This document shows, piece by piece, positions 19,108 through 29,013 of a stretch of DNA of 64,000 nt. The first letter of the stretch is position 1, and each line of letters opens with the position of its first letter. The DNA lies in the NCBI GenBank assembly GCA_028289585.1, contig JANQPI010000026.1, positions 1 through 64,000 of the forward strand, read 5' to 3'. Under the pieces are notes generated by a model that was given only the letters and a program-made list of their open reading frames with translations, searched no databases and was not told the DNA's origin. This stretch comes from Candidatus Zixiibacteriota bacterium (GTDB taxonomy: Bacteria; Zixibacteria; MSB-5A5; GN15; FEB-12). A program made the translations under genes and the position numbers.

Positions 19108-20210
19108 GCCGGTGTCGATGGTGTGCGCTTTTGGTACTGATAGTACGCGGCGCAAGCACCCTCGGAGGAAACCATCGGTGCCCCAAGAGGTCGGTCCGGA
19201 CGACAGGCGGTGCCGAATGCCGGGCACTCGACCGGCTTGATTACCCCCTGCAAAACTTCGCCGGAACGGCAAACCGAGTCCTCTACAACCGATACGTCGC
19301 AGGCGGTTAGCAACTGTCGGGCATCGAATCGTTCGTAGGCCAAACGTAACCCGAGTCCCGAATCCGGAATCGGACCGATTCCGCGCCAGGAGCGGTCACA
19401 CGGTTCAAAAATGGTTTCGACGACACGCCACGCGTTGGCATTGCCCGTTTCGGTAACAGCCCGTCCATACGCATTGTAAATTCCGATGTCACCGCGTTCG
19501 AGCATCGCGATGGCGACTTCGACGCCTTGAAGAATGTCGACGGGTTCGAAACCCGTAACAACCATTGGCATCGATAACTCTTGGGCTAGGGCGGCGTAGT
19601 CCTGCCATCCGGTGACCGCACAGACGTGGCCTGCGAGCAGAAACGCGTCAAGTCGACTCAATCCTGATGCCACCAGAAAGCGCAAGGCCGGCGGGACCAG
19701 GACGTGTGCGGAGAGCAGCCACAGGTTACGCAAATCGCGACGCGCTGCTTCCTGCACCAGCAGGGCGGTGAGCGGGGCGGTGGTCTCGAAGCCGACACCA
19801 AAGAAGACGAAGTCGCAGTCGGGATCGGCATCCGCGAGCGCCAGAACATCGATTGGCGAATAGACCGTGCGGATCGCCCCACCGGTTGCGCGGATATCCA
19901 AGAGGCTCTCGCGTGCTCCGGGCACCCGCAGCATATCGCCAAAGCTGACGAGAACGGTATTGGGACGTCGGGCGAGCTGCTGTGCCTGCTCAATGATGTC
20001 GATCGGTGTTACGCAGACCGGGCAGCCAGGTCCGTGGATTAGATGCACTCGGTCGGGCAGTAGCTGGTCGAGTCCGTGACGAACAATCGCGTGCGTTTGC
20101 CCCCCACATACTTCCATGAGATGCCAGGGCTTGGTCGTCAGTCGTGTAATTTGGTCGGCAAGCTGTCGGACTCGTTTGGGATCCCGCCAGGGCGTGAGGT
20201 CAACGGTCAT
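19104..20210 (-). CDS. hypD: Hydrogenase maturation protein HypD
   Basis: WHLMEVCGGQTHAIVRHGL, LIHGPGCPVCVTP, SAHVLVPPAL; 4-nt overlap with hypE. Confidence 0.95.
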   Translation of the reverse strand: MTVDLTPWRDPKRVRQLADQITRLTTKPWHLMEVCGGQTHAIVRHGLDQLLPDRVHLIHGPGCPVCVTPIDIIEQAQQLARRPNTVLVSFGDMLRVPGARESLLDIRATGGAIRTVYSPIDVLALADADPDCDFVFFGVGFETTAPLTALLVQEAARRDLRNLWLLSAHVLVPPALRFLVASGLSRLDAFLLAGHVCAVTGWQDYAALAQELSMPMVVTGFEPVDILQGVEVAIAMLERGDIGIYNAYGRAVTETGNANAWRVVETIFEPCDRSWRGIGPIPDSGLGLRLAYERFDARQLLTACDVSVVEDSVCRSGEVLQGVIKPVECPAFGTACRPDRPLGAPMVSSEGACAAYYQYQKRTPSTPA

Positions 20211-20457
20211 CGCTCGCCATCTCCTCTCGAAGATACGATTCGATATCGTCGAACAAAGCCAAGGTCCGCTTGGCCTCATCGGGGTCAAGCTGGGAGATCG
20301 CCACCCCTGCATGGACGAGTACGTAATCTTTGATCCCCGCATCTGGCACAAGAGCCAGACAGACCTGGATTGGCATCGCACCAATTTCCACTGTTCCGGT
20401 ACGGAGTGCCTGGGAGTCATCGATTGCTGTTATCTGTCCCGGCAACGCTAAACACAT
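20200..20457 (-). CDS. hypC: Hydrogenase maturation chaperone HypC
   Basis: MCLALPGQITAI N-terminus, DYVLVHAGVAIS. Confidence 0.95.
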   Translation of the reverse strand: MCLALPGQITAIDDSQALRTGTVEIGAMPIQVCLALVPDAGIKDYVLVHAGVAISQLDPDEAKRTLALFDDIESYLREEMASDDR

Positions 20458-22736
20458 AATGCTGACCTCGCGATTGTGGCAACCAGTTGACCGTAAGCCA
20501 GGCCACCATCGTTGGGCGGTACGGCGCGATGCTGCAGCACCGCAAACGACTGTTTGCTCAGTTGGCCAACAAGCCGAGCGACAAGCAGCCGGTTCATCAT
20601 CACGCCACCACTCAGTGCAATCGTGGAGAGGCCGGTCGCGGAGCGAGCCGCTGTTGCCGCGCTCACCACCAGCGTGGCGAACCGGTCATGCCACCACCGG
20701 GCCAGTTGGGATCGATCTTCGCCTCGACGATAACGACTCACCAGCTCAGCAACCAAGGGCCGCCAGTCAATCTCTCCTGTCACAGCCGCTGACGAAGATT
20801 CCTCAGCGGTGGGAGTACCTGCCATAGCCAACTGCTCGAGCTCGATCGCCGCCTGAGCATCGTAGGTGGTTCGTGTTCGTCCCGTGAGTAAGACACCAAT
20901 GGCATCCCACAGGCGACCGGTGCTCGACGTACGGATCGGATAGCGTATCTGCGGTATCATATCATGGAGTTGGCGGGCGGCGTTACGCACAGCAGCAGGG
21001 AAAAGCTCGGCGTTGTAACAATCGGCCTCGTGCAATACCGAGACGAGCATTCGCCACGGTTCCACGATCGCCGTTTCCCCTCCCGGGAGCATGAACGGCC
21101 GAAGCCAACCAACGCGCGTCGAATCGGCACTATCGCCGCACAGCAGTTCTCCGCCCCAGATGGTACCATCGGTTCCCCATCCTGTCCCGTCAAGCATGAG
21201 GCCCAATGCCCGGTCACGGTATCCGTGTTCTGCGAGAACTCCTGCAAAGTGGGCATGATGGTGCTGAACGCGCTCAATTGGTAGCCCGGACTGCTCGGCC
21301 CAGCGGGTCGATGCATAGTCGGGATGCAGATCACACGCGACGGCGGCGGGAGTCACATTTAGGAGCTTGCCAAAGTCACCAATCGTCTCGTCGAACCATC
21401 TTCGAGCTGCCGGATGGTCAAGGTCACCCAGGTGTGTCGAAAGGTATGCCTGGTCATTGATGGCAAACGCGATTGTCGACTTCTGCTGCCCACCAACCGC
21501 CAATCTGGGAACGTCGGTAGCTGTCGGCAGCGACACACGTTGCGGCACCGAACCGCGGGCACGACGGACCACAACCGTCGGAGCGCCGACATGCGCTGCC
21601 AGAACGATACCATCATCGCAGCGACGGCGAATTTGTCGATTATGAAGCAGCAAGCAGTCGGCAATAGCACCGAGTGCTTCGCGTGCCTCGTCGTTCGTAG
21701 CGCAGATTGGGGCACCGGCCGGATTGCCTGAGGTCATTACGAGTGCTCGACCACAATCGTGCAGCAACAAATGATGCAACGGCGTGTAGGCAATCATGAT
21801 TCCCACCGTATCATGACCTGGTGCCACCGATCGTGCCAGACAGTTGTCTGCGCGGGTCGGGACAACCACAATGGGCCGCGATGAGTCGAGCAACGCCGAC
21901 GCTGCGGCGTCGTTGATGTCGGCTAAGTGGCGAGCCGCTTCAAGGGACGGAACCATGATTGCCAACGGTTTGTCAGGGCGCCGTTTGCGCTGCCGAAGCC
22001 GCATCACAGCATCGTTGTTGGTAGCATCGCAGGCGAGATGAAATCCGCCCAGCCCTTTTACTGCCAGTATCTTTCCCGCCAGTACCAGTTGAGCGGCGTG
22101 ATTGACCACATCAATCGTGTCGGTGGTCGGTTCCTCGTCACCCTCCAGCCAAGCGGCTGGACCACACGCCGGGCAGGCCGTCGGTTGGGCATGGTAGCGG
22201 CGATCGCTTGGGGACTTGTATTCGTTGCGGCACTGTGAGCAGAGCTCAAACGAAGACATAACAGTCGATGTACGGTCGTACGGCATGTGATCAATGATCG
22301 AATAGCGCGGACCGCAGTTCGTGCAGTTCAAAAACGGGTAACGGTAGCGGCGATCGCTCGGATCGAATAACTCGGCCAGGCACGCGTCGCAGATCGGCAG
22401 ATCAACCGATGGTCGAATCGTCACCACGGATGCACGGTTCGATGCTTCGATCGTGAACGACTCGGCTCTGGTTGCTAATGTGCTTTCGACCTCGAAGGAG
22501 TCGATGCGGCTAAGCGGTGGTGCTTCGCGAGGTAGACGGTCGATGAACGACGCCGTTGCCGTGGGCTCTCCTTCGATACGGATTTCAACGCCAGTACATC
22601 CGTTGCGCACCGAACCGGTGACATGACAATCAGTGGCTAACCGCCACACGAATGGTCGGAAGCCCACTCCCTGCACGATACCACGCACGGTGAGTAGGTA
22701 CGCTGTAGGTGTCGCTGTCGTCGTTGCTTCGGTCAC
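20448..22736 (-). CDS. hypF: Carbamoyltransferase HypF
   Basis: Acylphosphatase-like GIVQGVGFRPFVWRLA; zinc fingers CDACLAELFD..CTNCGPRYS, CSQCRNEY..CPACGP; YrdC-like and Kae1-like domains (VQHHHAHFAGVLAEHG). Confidence 0.95.
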   Translation of the reverse strand: MTEATTTATPTAYLLTVRGIVQGVGFRPFVWRLATDCHVTGSVRNGCTGVEIRIEGEPTATASFIDRLPREAPPLSRIDSFEVESTLATRAESFTIEASNRASVVTIRPSVDLPICDACLAELFDPSDRRYRYPFLNCTNCGPRYSIIDHMPYDRTSTVMSSFELCSQCRNEYKSPSDRRYHAQPTACPACGPAAWLEGDEEPTTDTIDVVNHAAQLVLAGKILAVKGLGGFHLACDATNNDAVMRLRQRKRRPDKPLAIMVPSLEAARHLADINDAAASALLDSSRPIVVVPTRADNCLARSVAPGHDTVGIMIAYTPLHHLLLHDCGRALVMTSGNPAGAPICATNDEAREALGAIADCLLLHNRQIRRRCDDGIVLAAHVGAPTVVVRRARGSVPQRVSLPTATDVPRLAVGGQQKSTIAFAINDQAYLSTHLGDLDHPAARRWFDETIGDFGKLLNVTPAAVACDLHPDYASTRWAEQSGLPIERVQHHHAHFAGVLAEHGYRDRALGLMLDGTGWGTDGTIWGGELLCGDSADSTRVGWLRPFMLPGGETAIVEPWRMLVSVLHEADCYNAELFPAAVRNAARQLHDMIPQIRYPIRTSSTGRLWDAIGVLLTGRTRTTYDAQAAIELEQLAMAGTPTAEESSSAAVTGEIDWRPLVAELVSRYRRGEDRSQLARWWHDRFATLVVSAATAARSATGLSTIALSGGVMMNRLLVARLVGQLSKQSFAVLQHRAVPPNDGGLAYGQLVATIARSALCV

Positions 22737-23413
22737 GGTGCTATCGAGCGTTCCCGTGTCATCGCCTTCAGGGCGTGCAGGTGGTCGACGACACCATCAA
22801 TGCCTGCCCCGGTTCGCCCGGATGTTTGCACGATGTCGATTTTCGGATTAACAGTGTGGGCATTGGCAATCAGTGTGTCGATGTCGACATCGCAATAGGG
22901 CACGAGATCAGTTTTCGTGACCACCATGAGACGGGAGCGGGTAAAGATGCCCGGATACTTGAGCGGTTTATCCTCGCCCTCGGTCACACTCACCAGGACG
23001 ATCTTTTGATGTTCACCCAGATCCCAATTCGACGGGCACACGAGGTTGCCGACGTTTTCAATGATCAGGAAATCTGGATTCGGTGTTGGCGCGTTGACAA
23101 GTGCTTCCTCCACGAAGCGGGCATCGAGGTGACATCGGCCATGTGTCACGATCGGCAGCGCGCAACTCCCTGCTGCAGCGCGAATTCGTTCGGCGTCGTT
23201 TTCCGTCTGACAATCTGCTGCAAGAACCAAGACGGAATGTGACTGCTGCAGTTTCGGCACCAGGCGCTCAAGCAGACGCGTTTTGCCTGACCCCGGGGAC
23301 GAGATCAGGTTGACAACAGTCGTGCCAGCTTCATCCCAACGATGACGTAAACGAGCCGCAATATCGTTGTTTTCTGACATTACCACTTTGCGAATCGCGA
23401 CAGTTGTACTCAT
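22733..23413 (-). CDS. hypB: Hydrogenase nickel incorporation GTPase HypB
   Basis: NLISSPGSGKTRLLERL P-loop, DFLIIENVGNLVCP, VVTKTDLVPY. Confidence 0.95.
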   Translation of the reverse strand: MSTTVAIRKVVMSENNDIAARLRHRWDEAGTTVVNLISSPGSGKTRLLERLVPKLQQSHSVLVLAADCQTENDAERIRAAAGSCALPIVTHGRCHLDARFVEEALVNAPTPNPDFLIIENVGNLVCPSNWDLGEHQKIVLVSVTEGEDKPLKYPGIFTRSRLMVVTKTDLVPYCDVDIDTLIANAHTVNPKIDIVQTSGRTGAGIDGVVDHLHALKAMTRERSIAP

Positions 23414-23417
23414 GGGA

Positions 23418-23765
23418 TTAGTCTCCAACGGTCATAGCGGTGATCGTTACTTCCGACGAGGCATCGACGCGCAGTCCACGCTTTCCACATCTCGGGCAAT
23501 CGAACCGCAATTCAGTAAGCTCTCCGTGCCAGACGCACGACGGACAGTGGGCCGTCGCCGGCTGATGCATGATTGCGAGATTGCACTGCTCGAAACCGGT
23601 GTAGAGCGATCGTGCGCCGCCAAACGCGAAGTCGAGTGCGGTTGGCTCGATGTCGCTCAGTAGCCCCACCGATACCGTCACCGACTCGACGACGGACCAA
23701 CCATGGAGCTTTGCTTCCCGGTCGGCGACCGTGAGGAGTTGCCGGGCTATCGAGAGCTCGTGCAT
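23418..23765 (-). CDS. hypA: Hydrogenase nickel metallochaperone HypA
   Basis: MHELSIARQLL; zinc site CPSC...CPRCG. Confidence 0.95.
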   Translation of the reverse strand: MHELSIARQLLTVADREAKLHGWSVVESVTVSVGLLSDIEPTALDFAFGGARSLYTGFEQCNLAIMHQPATAHCPSCVWHGELTELRFDCPRCGKRGLRVDASSEVTITAMTVGD

Positions 23766-23893
23766 GCCGATTCCTCGTTTAGGAGAGTCATTTAGTCTTC
23801 CTTAAGATACGCCAACATCCTCTTGGCCGGCAAGAGAATACCGCTATTTCTTTGTCTGCTTTTATTGTTTTAAGGGGGGAAACCAGACCGATT

Positions 23894-23911
23894 TTGTGAA
23901 AAAAATCTCAA
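23894..23911. promoter_or_regulatory. Candidate CRP/FNR-superfamily site (TTGTGA-AAAAAA-TCTCAA)
   Basis: 6-6-6 dyad with one mismatch in the hypA/hydrogenase divergent intergenic region, close to TTGTGA-N6-TCACAA. Confidence 0.35.
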
Positions 23912-23917
23912 TACCCC

Positions 23918-25135
23918 TTGATCAAGCCGTCCCTGACTGCGATACTGAAAACAGCACTAAAAAGGTTGGGGGTTACCGTGGCGGATACGCATTCCGGATA
24001 CGCTCCACGCCGGATGGAGCGCGCCGAGCTTGGCCACTTGATTGATGTCCTTCAACGCGAAGGGCGCGAAGTGGTGGGGCCCATCTTCCGCAATCAGGCG
24101 ATCGATATCGGCCCGATTACTACTGAGGCCGACCTTCCGATCGGTTGTGTCGATGAGCAGGAGCGGGCGACCTACCGACTGACCCGCAACGGTTCAGCTC
24201 GGGTCTTTGGCTTCTCTGAACCGGCGGCCTCGTTCAAGCCGTACATCTTTCCGCAGCGACAACGCATTGCGGCGTTTCGTCGAGAAGGACGTGGATTTGT
24301 TGACGAGCATCACGAGGAGCCAATTCCTCGGCTCGCACTGTTCGGTGTTCGCGCGTGTGACCTCGCTGCGATTGCAATCCTGGACCGCATTTTGCTCGAA
24401 GGGCCGTATGTCGATGAATCGTATCGCCGCCGTCGCGAATCCTGTTTCATCGTGGCGGTCAACTGCGCGCAGCCGGGAGGGACCTGCTTCTGTGCATCGA
24501 CGCAGACCGGTCCCAATTGCACCTTCGGCTACGATCTGGTTCTGACCGAGCTCCATGCCAAAGGGAATCATCGATTCCTGATTGAAGCCGGTAGTCCCGA
24601 CGGATTGGAAATCCTGGAGCACCTGGAACTGTCTGAACCGACCGATGATGATATCGATTTCGCGCGGCGCCAGCGAGAGCATGCGGCCGATTCGATGGGT
24701 CGGGAGATGAACGTTCATGGTCTCACGGAACTCCTGAATGACAATACGCAACACTCACGCTGGGACGATGTTGCGAGTCGCTGTTTCAACTGCACCAACT
24801 GTACGCTTGTCTGTCCGACCTGTTTCTGTGCTACGATCGAAGATACAACTTCGTTCGATGGCAAGCAGGCGGAGCGGTGGAAGCGGTGGGACTCCTGCTT
24901 CACCCTCGACCATTCCTATGTCCACGGCGGCGCGGTACGGGTTTCCAGCCGAGCTCGGTATCGTCAGTGGCTTACGCACAAGTTCGGCACCTGGAAAGAG
25001 CAATTCGGGATGCTTGGTTGCGTCGGCTGCGGTCGCTGCATCACCTGGTGTCCCGCCGGAATTGACGTGGTCGAGGAGATTGAGGCGATCCGCGGGAGTG
25101 ATGAGAAGGTAAGAGAGGAGGTCGATCATGGTTAG
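23918..25135 (+). CDS. Group 3b NiFe hydrogenase (sulfhydrogenase) beta subunit, 4Fe-4S protein
   Basis: [16 protein letters not shown] and [27 protein letters not shown]. Start uncertain (TTG 23918 or GTG 23978). Confidence 0.88.
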   Translation: MIKPSLTAILKTALKRLGVTVADTHSGYAPRRMERAELGHLIDVLQREGREVVGPIFRNQAIDIGPITTEADLPIGCVDEQERATYRLTRNGSARVFGFSEPAASFKPYIFPQRQRIAAFRREGRGFVDEHHEEPIPRLALFGVRACDLAAIAILDRILLEGPYVDESYRRRRESCFIVAVNCAQPGGTCFCASTQTGPNCTFGYDLVLTELHAKGNHRFLIEAGSPDGLEILEHLELSEPTDDDIDFARRQREHAADSMGREMNVHGLTELLNDNTQHSRWDDVASRCFNCTNCTLVCPTCFCATIEDTTSFDGKQAERWKRWDSCFTLDHSYVHGGAVRVSSRARYRQWLTHKFGTWKEQFGMLGCVGCGRCITWCPAGIDVVEEIEAIRGSDEKVREEVDHG

Positions 25136-25595
25136 TGATCTGGGCCCGTATTTGGCAGAGCACCCGATTCTCGAAGGGATGCGGCCCGAGCATATCCAGC
25201 TGATGGTTGGTTGTGCCGAAAACGTTCGTTTTCACCCCGAGGAGTATCTGTTCCGCGAAGGGGAAAAATCTGATCGGTTCTATTTCCTGCGTCACGGCAA
25301 GGTGAGTCTGGAGTTGTACCACCCCAAAGGGGGCGGTGCGATGGTGGTGCAGACGCTCGGTGAGGGAGACGTTATCGGCTGGAGTTGGTTGTTTCCTCCG
25401 CACTACCGGAATCTCGACGGCCGCGCTACCGAATTGGTCCGTGCGATTGCGCTCGACGGTGCCTGCCTTCGCGGAAAGTGTGAGGCGGATCACGAACTCG
25501 GCTATGAGATCATGAAGCGATTCGCGCACCTCATGGAAAAAGAACTTCAGGCAATGCAGCTGCGGCTCCTGGACATGTATGCACCAACTCACTGA
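25128..25595 (+). CDS. Cyclic-nucleotide-binding-domain-only protein
   Basis: FHPEEYLFREGEKSDRFYFLRHGKVSLEL...GEGDVIGWSWLFPP; ends after the dimerisation-type helix with no HTH; overlaps genes on both sides. Confidence 0.85.
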   Translation: MVSDLGPYLAEHPILEGMRPEHIQLMVGCAENVRFHPEEYLFREGEKSDRFYFLRHGKVSLELYHPKGGGAMVVQTLGEGDVIGWSWLFPPHYRNLDGRATELVRAIALDGACLRGKCEADHELGYEIMKRFAHLMEKELQAMQLRLLDMYAPTH

Positions 25596-26445
25596 GCCTG
25601 CCGTTGACGTGGCGCCGTCACCGGATGTCATGCTGCCACACCGGTTTCGGATCGACAAGTATCGGAAAGATACCGCTGATACGTTCACGGTTGATTTGGT
25701 GCCGGTCAATCCGGATCAGCCGTTCATGTATCAGCCGGGCCAGTTTAACATGATCTACATCTTCGGGGTCGGCGAGGCACCGATCTCGATCTCCGGCGAT
25801 CCGGCCACGGCACCCAAGCTGGTGCACACAACCCGTGTCGTCGGCACGGTCACCACGGCAATGAGGGGATTGGGCGTCGGTCACGAGCTCGGAATCCGGG
25901 GACCATTTGGGCGGCCCTGGCCAACCGATCATGCGCGTGGACACGACGTTGTTCTGGTTGCCGGTGGTATCGGTCTCGCGCCATTGCGACCTGTCCTCTA
26001 CCATGTGCTGGCGAATCGCTCCGACTACGGCAAACTTGTGCTGCTCTACGGCACGCGCACACCGGCCGACATTCTCTATCAACGCGAACTCCAACAGTGG
26101 CGGTCGCGACTCGATATGGAAGTCTTTGTGACGGTCGATCGCGCGACGCCCGGGTGGCGGGGCAATGTCGATGTTGTCACGACCCTCATTCCCAAGGCGC
26201 CGTTCGACCCCTTGAACACGGTGGCGATGATCTGCGGTCCGGAGATCATGATGCGGTTTGCCGCTATCGGTTTGCTCAAGCGCGGTGTCCCGGCCAATCA
26301 CCTTTATGTCTCACTCGAACGGAACATGAAGTGCGCGGTCGGTTTCTGTGGCCATTGCCAGCTGTCACGTGAATTTGTCTGTCGCGATGGTCCGGTCTTC
26401 CCGTACGATCGTGTTCGTGACCTCATGATGACTCGGGAGCTGTAG
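25579..26445 (+). CDS. Group 3b NiFe hydrogenase gamma subunit, FAD/NAD(P)-binding oxidoreductase
   Basis: Ferredoxin reductase fold: QPGQFNMIYIFGVGEAPISISGD, VVLVAGGIGLAPLRPV, C-terminal MKCAVGFCGHCQ 2Fe-2S motif. Confidence 0.9.
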   Translation: MHQLTEPAVDVAPSPDVMLPHRFRIDKYRKDTADTFTVDLVPVNPDQPFMYQPGQFNMIYIFGVGEAPISISGDPATAPKLVHTTRVVGTVTTAMRGLGVGHELGIRGPFGRPWPTDHARGHDVVLVAGGIGLAPLRPVLYHVLANRSDYGKLVLLYGTRTPADILYQRELQQWRSRLDMEVFVTVDRATPGWRGNVDVVTTLIPKAPFDPLNTVAMICGPEIMMRFAAIGLLKRGVPANHLYVSLERNMKCAVGFCGHCQLSREFVCRDGPVFPYDRVRDLMMTREL

Positions 26446-26448
26446 GAA

Positions 26449-27225
26449 ATGAAAGCGAAGCCGAAACTCGCTGTCTGGAAATTTGCTTCGTGTGATGGCT
26501 GTCAGTTGTCGTTGCTGGACTGCGAGGACGAGCTGCTGGCGGTCGCCGACGCCGTTCACATTGCCAACTTCCCGGAAGCATCACGCGCGGTTGTCAAAGG
26601 ACCGTACGACCTGTCGCTGGTTGAAGGTTCCATTACCACTGCTCATGATGCCGAGCGTATCCATAAGATCCGCCGGCAGAGCAAGACCGTGATAACGATT
26701 GGCGCCTGTGCTACGTCGGGTGGAATTCAAGCCTTAAAGAACTTCGCCGATCACACGGACTTGATTCGGACGGTTTACGCGCATCCGGAATACATCTCAA
26801 CCCTGCCGAATTCGACTCCGATTTCGGATCACATCTTTGTGGACTATGAGCTTCGCGGCTGTCCCATCAATAAGGAGCAGCTGCTTGAGGTGGTGAATGC
26901 CTTTCTCAATGGTCGCAAGCCGGCGATGCCCGAACATTCGGTCTGCCTCGACTGCAAACTCCAGGGCAATCTGTGTGTGATGGTTGCACATGGGACACCC
27001 TGTCTCGGCCCAGTGACTCATGCCGGCTGTGGTGCCCTCTGCCCATCATACAATCGCGGCTGCTACGGATGCTTCGGACCGAAAGAAAACGCTAACCCTC
27101 GGGCGTTGACGGTTCATCTGCAAGAGATGGGCGTGCAACGTGACGAATTGCTGCGCCTCTATCGCAGTTTCAATGCCTATCACAGCGAATTTCGAAAAGA
27201 GAGTGAACGCATTGAGCAAGAGTAA
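26449..27225 (+). CDS. Group 3b NiFe hydrogenase small (delta) subunit
   Basis: [40 protein letters not shown]-type and [25 protein letters not shown] cluster ligands. Confidence 0.93.
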   Translation: MKAKPKLAVWKFASCDGCQLSLLDCEDELLAVADAVHIANFPEASRAVVKGPYDLSLVEGSITTAHDAERIHKIRRQSKTVITIGACATSGGIQALKNFADHTDLIRTVYAHPEYISTLPNSTPISDHIFVDYELRGCPINKEQLLEVVNAFLNGRKPAMPEHSVCLDCKLQGNLCVMVAHGTPCLGPVTHAGCGALCPSYNRGCYGCFGPKENANPRALTVHLQEMGVQRDELLRLYRSFNAYHSEFRKESERIEQE

Positions 27226-28504
27226 GACCTACAAAGTAAACTACCTTGCCCGCGTTGAGGGTGAAGGCGGGCTTCAGGTACGCGTCAAAGACGGTACCGT
27301 GAGCGATGTTAAACTCAATATCTTCGAGCCACCTCGGTTCTTCGAAGGCTTCCTTGTTGGCCGTAACTTCATGGAAGTCCCAGACATCACAGCTCGAATC
27401 TGTGGCATCTGTCCGATCGCGTATCAGATGAGTTCGTGCCATGCCCTCGAGGAGGCGTGCGGGGTAACGGTCGACGGTCCGCTGCGGGAGCTACGTCGAC
27501 TCATCTACTGTGGAGAATGGATTGAAAGCCACGCCCTGCACATGTTTCTTCTCCACGCCCCGGACTTTCTCGGCTATCAGGATGCGATGGAGATGGCGGC
27601 CGACTATCCGGTCGAGGTCGAGGCGGCACTGAAGATCAAGAAGGCCGGTAACGACTTGATGTCATTTATCGGCGGCCGCGAAATTCATCCGATTAACGTC
27701 CGCGTTGGTGGTTTCTACAAAGTACCAACGCGTGCCGAACTTCGGGCCCGACGCCCGGAGCTCGAGGCTGCGCTGGAACTCATAGGGCCGGCCGTTGACT
27801 TTCTCAAAAAACTCCCGATTCCGGAGTTCGCTGTCGACTACGAGTATGTCAGCCTGCAACATCCTGATGAGTATCCGCTCAATGAGGGACGGGTCGTCAC
27901 GACCAGCGGTCTCGATATCCCGATTAGTGAATTTCCCACCCATTTCATCGAAGAACATGTCAAGCATTCGACCTCGTTGCATGGTCGGACGCGTGACGGG
28001 CGCTGGTATCATGTTGGTCCGCTCGCCCGCTTCGCTCATAACTTCGACCGACTCAGCGAGCCGGCCAAGGATGCTGCCAAAGCGTTCGGTCTGACACCCA
28101 CGATAACGAATCCGTTTTCGTCGATTCTGGTTCGAGCGGTCGAGCTGGTCTATGCCTTCCACGAGGCGTTGCGCATTATTGACAATTACGAGGAACCGGA
28201 ATGGCCGCACGTTGATGTTGTCCCGCGGACCGGTTCGGGAACGGGCTGCACAGAAGCGCCTCGTGGTCTTTGCTGGCACACGTATTCGATCGACGATGAC
28301 GGGCTTATCACCAAGGCTCGTATTGTCCCGCCAACGTCACAGAATCAGAAAACGATTGAGGAAGACCTCCGGCTCTTCGTACAGGATCATCTCGATTTAC
28401 CTGAAGACGATCTTGTCTGGCGGTGTGAGCAGGTCGTTCGGAACTATGATCCGTGTATCTCCTGTTCGTGTCACTTCCTCAAACTAGACATGATCTACGA
28501 ATGA
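27203..28504 (+). CDS. NiFe hydrogenase large (alpha) catalytic subunit
   Basis: [19 protein letters not shown] (L1) and [18 protein letters not shown] (L2 plus C-terminal extension). Start uncertain: GTG 27203 or TTG 27212; ORF track 27140. Confidence 0.93.
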   Translation: MNALSKSKTYKVNYLARVEGEGGLQVRVKDGTVSDVKLNIFEPPRFFEGFLVGRNFMEVPDITARICGICPIAYQMSSCHALEEACGVTVDGPLRELRRLIYCGEWIESHALHMFLLHAPDFLGYQDAMEMAADYPVEVEAALKIKKAGNDLMSFIGGREIHPINVRVGGFYKVPTRAELRARRPELEAALELIGPAVDFLKKLPIPEFAVDYEYVSLQHPDEYPLNEGRVVTTSGLDIPISEFPTHFIEEHVKHSTSLHGRTRDGRWYHVGPLARFAHNFDRLSEPAKDAAKAFGLTPTITNPFSSILVRAVELVYAFHEALRIIDNYEEPEWPHVDVVPRTGSGTGCTEAPRGLCWHTYSIDDDGLITKARIVPPTSQNQKTIEEDLRLFVQDHLDLPEDDLVWRCEQVVRNYDPCISCSCHFLKLDMIYE

Positions 28505-29013
28505 CCGCGCCGACACTCGTGATCGGTATCGGCAACCCGTATCGCGGTGACGATGCAATCGGGTTATTGGTCATTGAGCGACTACGTGCAGACTATCGGG
28601 ATTCGGATCAGGTTCGGTTCCTGGCTGTCACCGCCGATGGTGCTGAGATACTCCATCAGTTACGCAACAGCCAACGGGTGGTTATTGTCGACGCGGTCGT
28701 CTCAGGTGCACGACCCGGGACGATTCACTGTCGTGACCTCGTGACCGAGCCATTGCCGCGTGATTGGAGTTGTTTTTCCTCACACGCGTTTGGGCTTCGC
28801 CAGGCGATCGAACTGGCCCGAACGACTGACACGCTATCGGAAAGATGTCAGTTTGTCGGGATTGAAGTGACGAATGTCGGTGTGGGGGCGGAGCTGTCCG
28901 ACGATATCGTCATCGCAATGGCATCGTTAGAACAAGCTGTGCAAGATGCGATTGCGACCGTCAGTGCTGACCGCGAACATATGCCGACCACGGTTCGATC
29001 GGAAGAGCTGTAG
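28501..29013 (+). CDS. Hydrogenase maturation endopeptidase (HycI/HoxW-type)
   Basis: [45 protein letters not shown] overlap with large subunit. Confidence 0.92.
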   Translation: MTAPTLVIGIGNPYRGDDAIGLLVIERLRADYRDSDQVRFLAVTADGAEILHQLRNSQRVVIVDAVVSGARPGTIHCRDLVTEPLPRDWSCFSSHAFGLRQAIELARTTDTLSERCQFVGIEVTNVGVGAELSDDIVIAMASLEQAVQDAIATVSADREHMPTTVRSEEL

